A DNA stretch of 64,000 nucleotides from Novosphingobium sp. 32-60-15 (GCF_002280675.1 NZ_NCEN01000014.1:21766-85765); one strand, 5' to 3'; positions 34,713-45,757 are shown, counted from the stretch's first letter. A program made the numbers and translations. Notes: a model not told the origin generated them from the letters alone.

Positions 34713-37105
34713 TTGCTGCCGGGCGCGTCGTAAGTGCGCAGGCCATCCGGCAGCACTGTCATGTCTGAATCCTTCATCCGGTTCTTGGCATCTTCCGGCT
34801 TATCAATCCCCAGCGTAACCGGTTCAATCTGTCCGGCGTAGACGTTGTTGGAACGATCAGCGTCAGCGGTTTCCCACATCGGATCAAGTTCGGCCTTCAC
34901 CAGCGTTTTGCTGGAAAGGTACTGCCATGTGACGGCTTTGGGGTTGGTCCGCCAAATCTCTGCCGGGATACGCGCAGTCTCACTCGATCCATCGGCAAAA
35001 TCCATTTTCAGGATCACCGGCATGACCAATCCGCCGCGGTTGCTAAAGCTGAAGCGATAGAAATTGTCCTTTACCGCGCGGGCCGCCCGTTCCTCCGCCG
35101 TCTGATCTTTCAACGCTTCAGCCGCCTTACGACGTTCGGCGGCGGTCGCGTCCAGCGGATCGATCCTGTCGTAGAAATCGCGGGTGGCAGGATCGCGCTC
35201 GGTAACGGTCTTGGCCGTGTTGCGCATGACCGTCAGCGATTTGGGTTCAGCCTCACGGCGGCGCTTGCGTTCCATCGCTTCGGCATCGGCATCGCCCCCA
35301 TCAAGCCGCGCCCGCACCACTTTATCCAGCGCGATATCAACATGGTCGGTAGAATAGAACCAGCCCCGCCAGAACCAATCAAGATCAACCCCGCTGCTCT
35401 CCTCCATCGTCCGGAAGAAATCATAAGGCGTCGGATGCTTGAACCGCCAGCGCACGGCATATTCGCGGAAAGCGCGATCAAACAATTCGCGGCCCAGCAC
35501 GGTTTCGCGCAAAATCGTCAGCGCGGTTGCGGGTTTGCCATAGCCATTGGCGCCAAACTGCAGGATCGAATCCGATTGCGTCATCAACGGCATCTGGTTT
35601 TGCGAAAGCATATATTCGGCAATATCTTTCGGCTCGCCCCGCCTCGCCGGAAAATCCTTGTCCCACAATTTCTCGGCCTGGAATTGCAGGAAAGTGTTCA
35701 GGCCTTCATCCATCCACGTCCACTGGCGCTCATCGGAATTGACGATCATCGGGAACCAGTTGTGGCCGATTTCGTGGATGACCACACCGATCAGGCCATA
35801 CTTTGCCCGCTCGGTATAGGTCAGGTTCCCGGTCTTCTTGTCTTTCACCGGGCGCGGGCCGTTGAAGGTAATCATGGGATATTCCATCCCGCCCACCGGC
35901 CCATTGACCGACTGTGCCACGGGATAGGGGTAAGGGAAGGCAAATTTGCCATAGACATCAAGTGTATGCGCAATCGATTTGGTGGAATAAGCATCCCACA
36001 ATGGCCGTGCCTCTTTGGGGAAAAAGCTCATAGCCATCACCAGCGGTTGTTCGGCAAAGTCCTGCTTCACACCCAGGGCATCCCAGGCAAATTTGCGCGA
36101 TGACGCCCAGCCAAAATCGCGAACGTTTTCAGCGGCAAAGACCCACGTCTTTTCGCCAGCAGCCTTGCCCCGCTCTGCGGCTACCGCTTCTTCCGGAGTC
36201 ACCACATAGACCGGGCTTTGCGCACTGCGCGCCTGTTCAAGCCGTTGACGCTGCGCGGCGGTCAACACCGTCTCGGGGTTTTGCAACACGCCTGATGCCG
36301 CCACAACGTGATCGGCCGGAACCGTCAAAGCGACCTTGTAGTCACCAAATTCCAGCGTGAATTCGCCCGAACCCAGAAACGCCTTGTTGTGCCAGCCTTC
36401 ATAGTCGGAATAGACGGCAAGGCGCGGAAACCATTGCGCGCCTTCGAAAATGCAATTTCCATCCTCGCCGGGCTGGGTGAAACATTCATAACCCGAACGC
36501 CCGCCTACGACATTGGCTTCGGCCATCGGAAAAGACCATTCGATAAAGACGCTGGTTTCGCCACCATTGCCCGCTACGGACTGCTCCAGATCAATGCGCA
36601 ACAGGCTGTCCACCACCGTGAACGGCAACGCCTTTCCCGATGCATCGCGGACGGCGCTGATTGTAAAGCCACCTTCCCATTCCTGCATCCGCTTGGCCCG
36701 GCGCACTTCATCAAGGCTGATCTTATCGCCCGCGACGGTGTTGGTCATTTCGGCGATGGAATTGCGCTTGTAGTCGTTCTGATCCAGCAGCAGCCACAGA
36801 TAGGGCAAGGCATCGGGCGAATTGTTGCGATATCGGATAGTCTGGCTGCCAGTGACGAGGCGCTTGGCCTCATCCAGCCGCGCCTTGACGTCATAATCGA
36901 CCTTTTGCTGCCAATACCGATATCCGGGTGCACCCGACGCATTGCGATAATCAGTCGGCGTGGGCCAATCTTCGCCTTCCAATTGGCGAAATTTGTCAAC
37001 AAAGGCGCCCTTGGTCTGTTCGATGGGGTTTGCGATGGCTGACTGCGTCAACACCGGCACGATTAACGCCAACATCGAAGCAGACACAAAGAACGAACGA
37101 CGCAC
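34709..37105 (-). CDS. M1-family zinc metallopeptidase, exported
   Basis: A 798-residue aminopeptidase-like enzyme of the M1 family. The signal peptide MRRSFFVSASMLALIVPVLTQSAIA is followed by the beta-rich N-terminal domain, GGMEYP (residues 405-410, the family's GxMEN-type substrate loop) and the zinc site HEIGHNW (H444, E445, H448) with the third ligand Glu in WMDEGLNTF (E467). It should trim peptides from their N-terminus in the periplasm. GTG start with AGGGGG about 8 bases upstream. It is coupled to the DUF6702 gene and precedes a probable zinc receptor in the same direction, which would fit a zinc-linked function, although M1 genes also occur elsewhere. The C-terminal 250 residues are of less clear type. 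Confidence 0.88.
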   Translation of the reverse strand: MRRSFFVSASMLALIVPVLTQSAIANPIEQTKGAFVDKFRQLEGEDWPTPTDYRNASGAPGYRYWQQKVDYDVKARLDEAKRLVTGSQTIRYRNNSPDALPYLWLLLDQNDYKRNSIAEMTNTVAGDKISLDEVRRAKRMQEWEGGFTISAVRDASGKALPFTVVDSLLRIDLEQSVAGNGGETSVFIEWSFPMAEANVVGGRSGYECFTQPGEDGNCIFEGAQWFPRLAVYSDYEGWHNKAFLGSGEFTLEFGDYKVALTVPADHVVAASGVLQNPETVLTAAQRQRLEQARSAQSPVYVVTPEEAVAAERGKAAGEKTWVFAAENVRDFGWASSRKFAWDALGVKQDFAEQPLVMAMSFFPKEARPLWDAYSTKSIAHTLDVYGKFAFPYPYPVAQSVNGPVGGMEYPMITFNGPRPVKDKKTGNLTYTERAKYGLIGVVIHEIGHNWFPMIVNSDERQWTWMDEGLNTFLQFQAEKLWDKDFPARRGEPKDIAEYMLSQNQMPLMTQSDSILQFGANGYGKPATALTILRETVLGRELFDRAFREYAVRWRFKHPTPYDFFRTMEESSGVDLDWFWRGWFYSTDHVDIALDKVVRARLDGGDADAEAMERKRRREAEPKSLTVMRNTAKTVTERDPATRDFYDRIDPLDATAAERRKAAEALKDQTAEERAARAVKDNFYRFSFSNRGGLVMPVILKMDFADGSSETARIPAEIWRTNPKAVTWQYLSSKTLVKAELDPMWETADADRSNNVYAGQIEPVTLGIDKPEDAKNRMKDSDMTVLPDGLRTYDAPGSK

Positions 37106-37270
37106 AGCGGCCCCCTATTTCAGGCCATCATCCACCGATGGCCGCAATTGGGTGCACGCTGTTACATCATATCATTTACGTCAACGCCTTATAACACTCC
37201 CTGTCCAAGGGGGCTGAACTGAAGACAACGGCTTAGCTTGCTCCCCCGAAGTGCATTCGGGCTGTGGACC

Positions 37271-40200
37271 TCACAACAAGAAGTCACCCTGGTTGTAAGC
37301 GATGAGGACGCCCGATATGCCGAAGCCGATGATGTCGGCAAGGCCATCGTTGTCGACATCGGCGACATCGCGGTAGAAGGTGTTATTACTGCTCCAGCCT
37401 TGGTTGGTGCCGAAGTTGGCAAGATCAAACCCGGCAGTGGTGAACGTTCCATCGCCCTTGCCGTAGGACACCAGTGTGCCCGCTATTCCAAAACCGACGA
37501 TATCGGCAATATCATCGCCGTTTACGTCTGTGACCATGCGCGGAAAAGCGTCGTTGTTCGCCCAGCCCTGATTGACGCCGAAATCGCTCAACACCAGTTG
37601 TGCAGGGCCAAAAGTGCCATTGCCGTTGGACAGCGCGACCAGCGTTCCAGCTATCCCGAAGCCAACAATGTCATCGCGGCCATCACCGTTCACGTCTGCT
37701 ACGGCGCGGTGGAAATTGTTGTCGTTGGTCCAGCCTTGGGCCACGCCGAAGTTTGCAACGCCGGTCTGGACGGCTTGGAAGGTTCCATTGCCGTTGCCAA
37801 GCGATACCAGCGCACCGGCAAAGCCGAAGCCGATGATGTCAGCTTTGCCATCACCGTTGACGTCACCCACAGTGCGCGCGAAGCCGTTCTGGCTTGACCA
37901 ACCTTGATTGGTGCCGAAGTTGGCGATGCCAGTGGTGGGATTGGCAAAAGTGCCATCGGCGCGGGCGAGCGAGACCAGCGTGCCGGCAAAGCCGAAGCCC
38001 AGGATATCGTGACGTCCATCGCCGTTTACATCCGCCAATTCGCGGTGGAATTGGTTGTCAGACGCCCACCCGGCAGTCTGCCCGAAGTTGGCAACAACAA
38101 GGCTCGTGCCGGAAAAGCTGCCGTTTGCCGATCCGAACGAGACAAGCACGCCGGAAAAACCAAAGCCCACGACATCGGCAAAGCCATCGCCGTTCACATC
38201 TGCAATATGACGCGGAAACTGATCCTGCGAGGCCCAGCCGTTGGCAGGATTGAAGTTGGCGACGACTGCTGCGCCCGGGTTCCTGAAGGTGAACGAATAG
38301 AGCCCGTCAGCAAACTGGATCTGTTCAACCCGGACCAGCGTATCAGTGCCGTCCAATGCCGAACTGACTGTCAGCGCGCTAGATCCGACGGTTACCGTAG
38401 ACTGCGCGCGTGTCGCGCTAAACACCGCCCGATCGCCACCTGCGCTGCCGTCAAGCAGATCATTGCCAATGCCACCGTTAAGGATATCGCCGCCCTGCGC
38501 ACCAATCAGGACGTCGTTGCCACCAATACCCGCGAGGATATCATTGCCCGCAGTACCAACAATGTAATCATTCAACGCTGTGCCGGTAATATCAGACCCT
38601 GAATAATCGTTATCTGCGATGATCGCCTGCACACTCAGATTTGCAGGCCCAAGCGCAAGCGAGGTCGGCGTGAGCAATAGGCTGAAGGTTTCGCCGCTCT
38701 CGACAATAGTGTCTGCCAACACCGTCACCCGCACATATGCAACAGTTTGGCCGGGCGCGAACGTCACCGTGCCGGTTGCGCCAACATAATCCGATCCTGC
38801 CAGCGCGGTGCCATCTACAGTTGTATAATTGACTTGCAACTGTGACGAGAATGGCTGCGACAGCTTGATCTCGAAGACAACTTCGTTTGTAGGGTACAAC
38901 GATTCATGCACGGCGGTTGCAACACCGGCCATCGCAATGTTGTTGCCAACGCCGTCGTTGTCGTAAACAATGCCCGAGGCAGACAGCGACTGCGCAGCAC
39001 CAGCAAGTTCAGCATTTACGGGATCAAACAAGACCAGCGTCAGGCTTTCGTCAATCTCGTCAACATTGTCACTATTGGTGTTAAATTGAAGCGTGAGAGT
39101 GGTTTCGCCCGGTGCGAAGACCAACGTACCCGTGCGATTGAAGAGGGTGACGCTTTCGGTTTGGCTCAGCGTGCCGTAGCCGGTCCCGGACAATAGCCCG
39201 TAATTGACCGAAACAGTTCCTGACGAAGGCTGATCCAACGTGACGGTGAAGGCCATGTAATCACCCTCGGTCGTGCCGTAACTGCTGACCGAGATTGATG
39301 GTTGAGCAATTGTGGCATCGTCATTCAGGATCGTCGCGATGCCCACACTGCCCGCGTTGGATGGTGCTGCGGTGGGCGGGGTCACCTTCAGCAAAAATGT
39401 TTCGGTATTCTCAAGCGCCGTATCGCCAAGTACCGGCACATCGACATAGCCAACCACTTGGCCAGCCGCGAAATTCAACGTGCCCGTTACCGCGGTATAG
39501 TCTTGTCCGGCAATGGCGGAGCCATTTATGGTGTTGTAAGCCAGCGCGAGCGCAGCACTGTGCGGTTGCGACAAACGCACTTCGAACCGCGCCAGCTTTG
39601 TGCCACTGTCATTTTCATAGACAATCGGCGAGCCCACCAGCACGGCAAGGTTTGAGCCTACACCGTCATTATCAAGGATAATGCCCATCGCCCGCAGAGC
39701 AGGGCCACCCCCGGCCAGTTCCGCGTTCGACGGGTCAAAAAGTTCAAGCGTTATGCTTTGGTCGATTTCGTCAGTCGAATCTGATGGGATATAAATCGAG
39801 ATCGTCTTTGTCGTTTCGCCGGGCGCAAAAGTTAAAACGTAGAGGTCACCAATATCTCCGTAGTAACTTGTGTCATAATCGCTAGCAGTTCCCAAGCCAT
39901 TGCCCGTCAGCGTCCGGAAACGCACCGACACCACGCCTGCCGAAGGCTGATCGAGTGTCACCGTAAAGGCCATGTAATCGCCTTCGGTCACGGCATAACT
40001 GCTGACCGAGATGGATGGTTGGGCTATTGCGGCATCGTCATTCAGGATCGTTGCTATACCCACACTGCCCGCGTTGGATGGTGCAGCGGTGGGCGGGGTC
40101 ACCTTCAGGAAAAACGTCTCGGTATTCTCAAGCGCCGTATCGCCAAGTACCGGCACATCGACATAGCCGACCACTTGGCCAGCTACAAAATTCAGTGTGC

Positions 40201-41430
40201 CGGTTACCGCGGTATAGTCTTGTCCGGCAGCGGCAGTACCATCTATCGTATTGTAAGCCAGCGCCAGTGCAGCGCTGTGCGGTTGCGACAAACGCACTTC
40301 GAACCGCGCCATCTTCGTGCCGCTGTCATTTTCATAGACAATCGGCGAGCCCACCAGAACGGCAAGGTTTGAGCCCGTGCCATCATTATCAAGAATGATG
40401 CCCATTGCCCGCAAAGCAGCGAGGGATCAAAGAGTTCCAGCGTTATGCTTTGATCGATTTCATCGACAGAATCGGATGGGATGTAGAGCGAGATCGTCTT
40501 CGTCGTTTCGCCGGGTGCAAAAGTTAAGAGGTAGATTTCTCCAAACTCTCCAGACCAATTGGTGTCGCCATCGCTGCCAGTTCCCAAGCCGTTGCCTGTC
40601 AGCGTCCGGAACCGCACAGACACTGTGCCTGCCGAGGGCTGATCAAGTGTCACCGTGAAGGCCATGTAATCGCCTTCGGTCACGGCATAACTGCTGACCG
40701 AGATGGATGGTTGGTCGATTGTGGCATCGTCGTTCAGGATCGTTGCGATGCCCACGGTGCCCGCGACGGATGGCGCGGCGGTTGGCGGGGTAACCTTGAG
40801 GAAGAACGTCTCGGTGTTCTCGATCGCAAGGTCGCCAATGACCGGCACATCGACATAGCCTACGACTTGGCCCGCAGCGATGGTCAATGACCCAATGGCT
40901 GCAATGTAATCTTGACCAGCGACCGCAGAACCGTCGATTGTCGAGTAGTTAAGCGTAAGTGACGATGTATGGGCCTGGGAGAGGCGCACCTCGAACCGCG
41001 CCATTTGCGTACCGCTGTCATTTTCATAGACAATCGGCGAGCCAACCAGAACGGCAAGGTTTGAGCCCGTTCCGTCATTATCAAGGATGATACCCGTAGT
41101 GCGCAAAACGGGGCCTCCCCCAGCCAGTTCTGCATTTATGGGATCAAACAGTTCAAGCGTCAGACTTTGATCAAATTCATCAATCGAATCTGATGGAATG
41201 TATATTGTGATTGTTTTGGTTGTTTCGCCGGGCGCGAAGGTGAGTTGGTAGATTTGACCGAAATTCCCTGACCAACTGGTATTTTCAACACCCGCGGTGC
41301 CAAGCCCGTTGCCCGTAAGCAACCGGTAACGAACGATTTCTGTGCCGGCCGCTGGCTCGTCAAGCGTAACGGTGAATGAAAGATAATTACCTTCAATAGC
41401 AGTCGCGCTAGAAACAGATATCTTCGCCAT
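37271..41430 (-). pseudogene. Large Calx-beta / RTX / FG-GAP repeat surface protein, broken by a 25-base deletion
   Basis: The frame starts at 41430 (MAKISVSSATAIEG, AGAGAG upstream) and breaks near 40420-40435; it resumes in another frame and runs to the stop at 37271. Restoring the 25 bases missing there relative to the sister repeats gives exactly 1395 codons. Layout: about eight alternating Calx-beta domains in four pairs (EGDYMAFTVTLDQPSAG; VGSPIVYENDSGT), a short RTX calcium-binding block (AGIGGNDVLIGAQGGDILNG), then six FG-GAP/VCBS repeats with calcium loops (DVNGDGFADVVGFG). There is no N-terminal signal peptide, as in type I secreted adhesins or matrix proteins. It may survive as two fragments, but a C-terminal product has no proper start. 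A sequencing or assembly error within the repeats is the alternative. Confidence 0.85.
39230..41130. repeat. 717-base tandem repeats (Calx-beta pair units)
   Basis: Near-identical units of two Calx-beta domains repeat within the broken gene. The marker GCATCGTC(A/G)TTCAGGATCG occurs at 39315, 40032 and 40724, giving spacings of 717 and 692. The first is 239 codons; the second is 25 bases shorter, exactly the size of the deletion that breaks the frame. The high nucleotide identity between units points to recent duplication or gene conversion, and makes this region liable to recombination and to assembly mistakes. Confidence 0.85.
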
Positions 41431-42034
41431 TGCACTCTCTTCTCGCCAGCCTGATACGCAGTTTCTCTTATAACTTCCTTCATTCAATGTAAAACCTTGC
41501 GTTAACCATATTCAGCTGAATCCAGCCCTCACCCTCTTCATAGTTATTGACAGGAATACAATTTTGAATCAGCACAGCTCGACTCGCGGATGAATTGCTG
41601 ATTAAAAGGAACCAGCCTTTAAGGCAGGGATTAGCGTGAAGGCTGATACTGAATGGGGTTTAGACTCGCAAAGGGCCGCCGAGGATTGTGAGTTTGTTGG
41701 CCGCCATTGCCACGCAGCCCAAAAGCCCGGCAGGAAGTATGCACATCGGCAACGAAATGCGTACGCTCAAACGCTGACCTTCGACGATTTTGGACAATCC
41801 ACCAAATAGTCCGACAAAGCGGGGCGCCGTTTTCGGCGATTTACCGGTTTATAAAGTCAGCGTATTTTTGAAGCACCCCGCCGAAATCTTGCTGCACAGG
41901 CGGCGCAATGAATGGCACCCTTACCGCTGGCTGTAGTGGCGGCATTTAGAGCGCCAGGGTGAAATATCATGTGCTGCGGCGTTCTCACAAAGGCGGCTGA
42001 CAGCTTGATGACAAACTGCGGCGTCCTTTTGGCC
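41431..42034. other. Intergenic region without a recognised gene
   Basis: About 600 bases separate the Calx-beta gene start from the end of the spermidine-synthase-like gene. A minus-strand open stretch of about 52 codons ending near 41660 reads partly hydrophobic (SLPMCILPAGLLGCVAMAAN) but has no start beyond an internal ATG and no recognisable family. It may be a remnant. The part next to 41430 must hold the promoter of the Calx-beta gene; no clear -35/-10 pair is visible. Confidence 0.4.
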
Positions 42035-44308
42035 TTAAGGAGCCGCAAGCAGTTGTTGCCACAGTATGTAAGGCAGGATTGAGGCGTGATCGTCAGTCCA
42101 TGCCGGACCTTGTGGCTTCATCAGCGGTTGCCAGCGTTTGTCGCCCTTACTTCCGCCCAGCTTGGCCAATGTTGCCGGATCGCGCGCCAGAACGACCCAT
42201 TGCGATGCCCTTGTCAGCGCATCCTTGGCGGGCCGGTCAATCAGGTGAAGCGCTGAAAGCCCGCGCTTTTGCGCAAGTGCCGCGATGGCTGGTTCAAGCC
42301 TCATGAAACGGTTTGAAATGTGGATCAGCAGCACCCCGTTATCGGCCAGAGAGTTTGTATAAATGCCGAGCGCTTCATCGGTTAACAGATGCAGCGGGAT
42401 GGAATCGGACGAGAACGCATCGACAGCCAAGACATCAAACCCGGCCTTTGGCAGCTTGGCCAGTTCAAGCCGCGCATCGCCGATGATCACTTTGGCGTCT
42501 GGCGTGCAATCGCGCAGGAAGGTGAACGTGCCATCGCGCGAATAGTCCCACACGACCGGGTCAATTTCGAAGAACGTCCATACTTGTCCGGGGCGGCTAT
42601 AGCAGGCCAGAGTGCCTCCGCCCAAACCGACAACGCCCACCCGCGCGTTCTGGCCAAACATCGCCTCGGTCTTGGCCAGGACCAATCCTGCCCCCGAATT
42701 GGCACCATAATACGATAGCGGTGTGCGGCGCCGGGCCGGATCAAGCGATTGGACGCCATGAATGGTGGTGCCATGCAACAGATTGCGCGTCTTGGTCACC
42801 TCGTCATCGCGAATGCGGTAAACGCCGAAGTAGCTGCGCTCGGTGTCAGATCGCGCCATGAACACGATTGTGTCAAAGCCGCCTTGGACCAGAACCAGGC
42901 CGCACAGCAGCATGACAAACAACGCCCGCCACGCCAGACACGCAATGCTGATCACCACAATCACAGCGATCAAGGCGACTTGCAAGCCAAGCTGGCCATC
43001 CCGGACTGCCGCGCTCAATGGCGCGAAGGCCAGGATCAGGCCGGTCGTAGCCAAAGCAATCGCCAACATGCGCGCGCGCGCGGCATCGATGCCAAAGCGC
43101 TTGGGCCAATCAACCAGCACCGGCAAAGGTATCAGCAGCGCCGATGCAAGCAGTAGCAAGGGGTGTTCCCATGTCCAACTGAACACGAGCGGTGCGACAA
43201 GCGCGGTGAATGCGCCGCCCAGCGCCCCGCCCAGAGACATGATGAAATAGAACTTTGTCAGCGCGCTATAATGCGGTCTCAGGCTGTAAAGGCGGCTGTG
43301 AAGCGCGGTGCAAATTACAAAAAGCAAAACCAGTGTCAGCGCCAGCAGGAAGATTGACGATTGCTGCGTCGAACTCATCATCACGCGCGCGCCAACCAGC
43401 ATAATAACTGGGGTCACAATTATGACCAGCTTGGCCACCGTTTGACGGCTTGCGAAGGCCACGATGAAACTGAGCAGATAGAGCGCCAGCGGAATGACCC
43501 AGAGCAACGGCATGGCGACAATATCGGTCGTCAGATGCGTCGTGGTGGAAAGCATCAGGCCCGATGGCACAGCCGATAACGCCAGCCAGAGCGCGATCCG
43601 GCTTCGCGCAATCGGGGCCTGTTCTTCTGCTCCATTGGTCACAGGCGCGACCGATACTGCCACGATGTCCCGCCGCGTCCACGCAGCAAGGCACACCAAG
43701 GCAATCAGACCGCAAAAGCCGATGGACCACGCCCACACTTGCGCACGCGTGCTGAACAACGGTTCAACCAGCAACGGATAGGCTAGCAAGCCTGCAAAAC
43801 TGCCGAAATTGGAAATCGAATACAGCCACCAAGGCTCGCCCGCTTTGGGATCTGCAACATACCAACGTTGCATCAGGGGGGCTTGGGCGGAAACCAATCC
43901 GAACACCGGCCCGATGGAAACGAGTAGCAGCAGCGGGATCAAAAGGACTTCGAGGCCTTGGCGCGTCGGCACCCATTCGCGCAGCGTGATCGGCAATGTT
44001 AGCACCGCCAGCAGCAGCAGCGTGATGTGGATCATGGCTTGGCGCTTCAAGGGCTTGTTTGACAGCCACAAGGCATAGCCATACCCGCCAAGCAGCAGCG
44101 TCTGATAGGTCAGCATCGCGCTGTTCCATACACTGGGCGCCCCGCCAACCAGCGGCAGCGCCAATCTGGCAACCATCGGCTGCACAAGAAACAGCAGGAA
44201 ACTGCCGGTAATGATGGTCGCAAAAAACACTGCGCGCGCGCTGGGAGCAGTCATCATTTCTCCAAGACTTGTATCCGGCGCAAAGCGTGTTGCATTGAAC
44301 AACCTCAT
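42035..44308 (-). CDS. Membrane-anchored spermidine-synthase-like fusion protein
   Basis: A 757-residue protein with an N-terminal half of about 12 hydrophobic helices (residues 25-500) and a cytoplasmic C-terminal spermidine-synthase-like, SAM-binding Rossmann domain. The latter has VGVVGLGGGTLACYSRPGQ, FFEIDPVV and VLAVDAFSSDSIPLHLLT. Such 'fused MFS/spermidine synthase' proteins are widespread, but polyamine synthesis has not generally been shown for them and the reaction is uncertain. ATG at 44308 follows GAGGGG by about 8 bases; a second choice is the double ATG near 44257. It is downstream of, and in line with, the EPS polymerase and export genes, so it may share their transcript. Confidence 0.82.
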   Translation of the reverse strand: MRLFNATRFAPDTSLGEMMTAPSARAVFFATIITGSFLLFLVQPMVARLALPLVGGAPSVWNSAMLTYQTLLLGGYGYALWLSNKPLKRQAMIHITLLLLAVLTLPITLREWVPTRQGLEVLLIPLLLLVSIGPVFGLVSAQAPLMQRWYVADPKAGEPWWLYSISNFGSFAGLLAYPLLVEPLFSTRAQVWAWSIGFCGLIALVCLAAWTRRDIVAVSVAPVTNGAEEQAPIARSRIALWLALSAVPSGLMLSTTTHLTTDIVAMPLLWVIPLALYLLSFIVAFASRQTVAKLVIIVTPVIMLVGARVMMSSTQQSSIFLLALTLVLLFVICTALHSRLYSLRPHYSALTKFYFIMSLGGALGGAFTALVAPLVFSWTWEHPLLLLASALLIPLPVLVDWPKRFGIDAARARMLAIALATTGLILAFAPLSAAVRDGQLGLQVALIAVIVVISIACLAWRALFVMLLCGLVLVQGGFDTIVFMARSDTERSYFGVYRIRDDEVTKTRNLLHGTTIHGVQSLDPARRRTPLSYYGANSGAGLVLAKTEAMFGQNARVGVVGLGGGTLACYSRPGQVWTFFEIDPVVWDYSRDGTFTFLRDCTPDAKVIIGDARLELAKLPKAGFDVLAVDAFSSDSIPLHLLTDEALGIYTNSLADNGVLLIHISNRFMRLEPAIAALAQKRGLSALHLIDRPAKDALTRASQWVVLARDPATLAKLGGSKGDKRWQPLMKPQGPAWTDDHASILPYILWQQLLAAP

Positions 44309-44419
44309 TTGCCGCCCCTCGCGCAGCGCTGTAACCAAATATGGTTAACCAAACGCAATCAACGAAGAACGGGGTACGGCCGGAACATGCAGTCTCGAAT
44401 TGCGACAAGCACGAAGGAC

Positions 44420-45718
44420 TCAGCGATTCCTTGTGGCCCGTCGGCGATGCTCATTCCTCAAACCAAAGCTTAAAATCGCAAAGATCAGAGCCGTGGCGTA
44501 AGAGAACGGGTTGAGGCCGAAAGATTCCACGGGGGTGCGAATGCCCATGAAAAACAGATAGGCCACCGCGAAGGTGCCAAACGCCTCAGGACGGCGGGTA
44601 ACGCGGATCGCCAAAATCAATGCCAATGCACCAATGACCACAGCAAAAAGCGTGAACCCGACATAGCCGAGATGGACCAATATCTCTGTCGCCGAGTTGT
44701 GAAAGTTGAAGCCCCGCTTTTCAGCGATCCCGCCAAACTTCCAGATCAATTCAGCATCGGGATTACCTACATTCCAGAATGCATTATACCCCAATCCGAA
44801 TGCTGGATTTGCTTCAATCAACCGCGAAGCTTGCTCCCAGATATACGTCCGTCCGGTAAGCGTCGCATCTTTACCCGCGCTTTTAAGGATGCTGCCCATA
44901 ACCGCATCAAACCAAAAAGATCGTAGGGCAAAAGCCAAAGACAATGTCGTGGTGATCGTGATGAACAACATGGTTCGCGCCTGAACGCTTAAAACGCGGC
45001 CGAACTGCATCGCGATCATGGCCATGGCGGCCAACATTGCGGCGACCAGCGCGCCGGTTGAGTCAGCACGGAGGACCATCCAGACATCAATTACAAGCAC
45101 GATCAGCGCACAAAGGGCGAGAAAATAGCGGCGAAAGCCAACCGCAAAAACAGCGACCGCGCTTGCGATGAGCATGCCAACGCCTGAAGCATCAGCGGCC
45201 TGATTTTTGCTGGCCATTATACCGATGAAGGCCAGTTCGACTACGCTGCTGCCCGCCCGTCCAACCAGTGTATATCCACCGATCAACATTGAGGCGACGG
45301 CATGGGCGGCAAACGCCACGAACAAACCCAACAACGCCTGATGGGAATTCAGCGCAACGCCAATCACGATGCCTATTAGCACCGTGATGAGATATTCGGT
45401 TCCGTAATAAATCGTTGTTTGCGGAACTGCCGACCAAAATGCCGAGAGCAATGCAAAGGCCGGGAGTAGGCCCAACACCCCCGCCGCCAAGCCAATTTTG
45501 GATAACTGTTCAGGGCGCAACAAGAAATAGATAGGCAAAGCAACCACAAGCGCCAACGCAGTGACAGACCGCAGCAATTGCTCAAACAGCATAGCCGTCA
45601 TCACAAACGCGACCCATATACCGTCAAAATTGGCCAGCCGGTTCGTGCGCGCAGCCAGATAGCTGGGCCGGGCGATGCTGCCTTGAAGGCTTTCGACAGG
45701 CCGCGCTGCACGCGTCAT
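44420..45718 (-). CDS. O-antigen ligase/ExoQ-like EPS polymerase
   Basis: A 432-residue inner-membrane protein with 10-12 hydrophobic helices and the large periplasmic loop of the Wzy/WaaL (O-antigen ligase) family. The loop contains LTGRTYIWEQASRLIEANPAFGLG and FNFHNSATEILVHLGYVGF, the conserved Arg- and His-bearing segments of this group, close to rhizobial ExoQ. It should join lipid-linked repeat units into the long exopolysaccharide in the periplasm. It follows the GumB/Wza-type gene by 39 bases in the same direction, as expected for a Wzy-type export locus. The Wzc-type kinase and priming transferase are not in the window. Confidence 0.87.
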   Translation of the reverse strand: MTRAARPVESLQGSIARPSYLAARTNRLANFDGIWVAFVMTAMLFEQLLRSVTALALVVALPIYFLLRPEQLSKIGLAAGVLGLLPAFALLSAFWSAVPQTTIYYGTEYLITVLIGIVIGVALNSHQALLGLFVAFAAHAVASMLIGGYTLVGRAGSSVVELAFIGIMASKNQAADASGVGMLIASAVAVFAVGFRRYFLALCALIVLVIDVWMVLRADSTGALVAAMLAAMAMIAMQFGRVLSVQARTMLFITITTTLSLAFALRSFWFDAVMGSILKSAGKDATLTGRTYIWEQASRLIEANPAFGLGYNAFWNVGNPDAELIWKFGGIAEKRGFNFHNSATEILVHLGYVGFTLFAVVIGALALILAIRVTRRPEAFGTFAVAYLFFMGIRTPVESFGLNPFSYATALIFAILSFGLRNEHRRRATRNR

Positions 45719-45757
45719 AAAATGTCGCCCGCCACGGTACTCACAATGCTGACTTGA

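Noticed and set aside
37238..38602. Plus-strand open frames opposite the FG-GAP repeats
   Set aside because: They mirror the repeat periodicity of the minus-strand gene and are explained by it.
39230..41130. Regular repeats as a CRISPR array
   Set aside because: The repeats are 717 bases long and coding, with no short repeat/spacer pattern and no cas genes nearby.
41548..41580. TTGACA in the intergenic region as a promoter
   Set aside because: No -10 box at a suitable distance, and it points away from the Calx-beta gene start.
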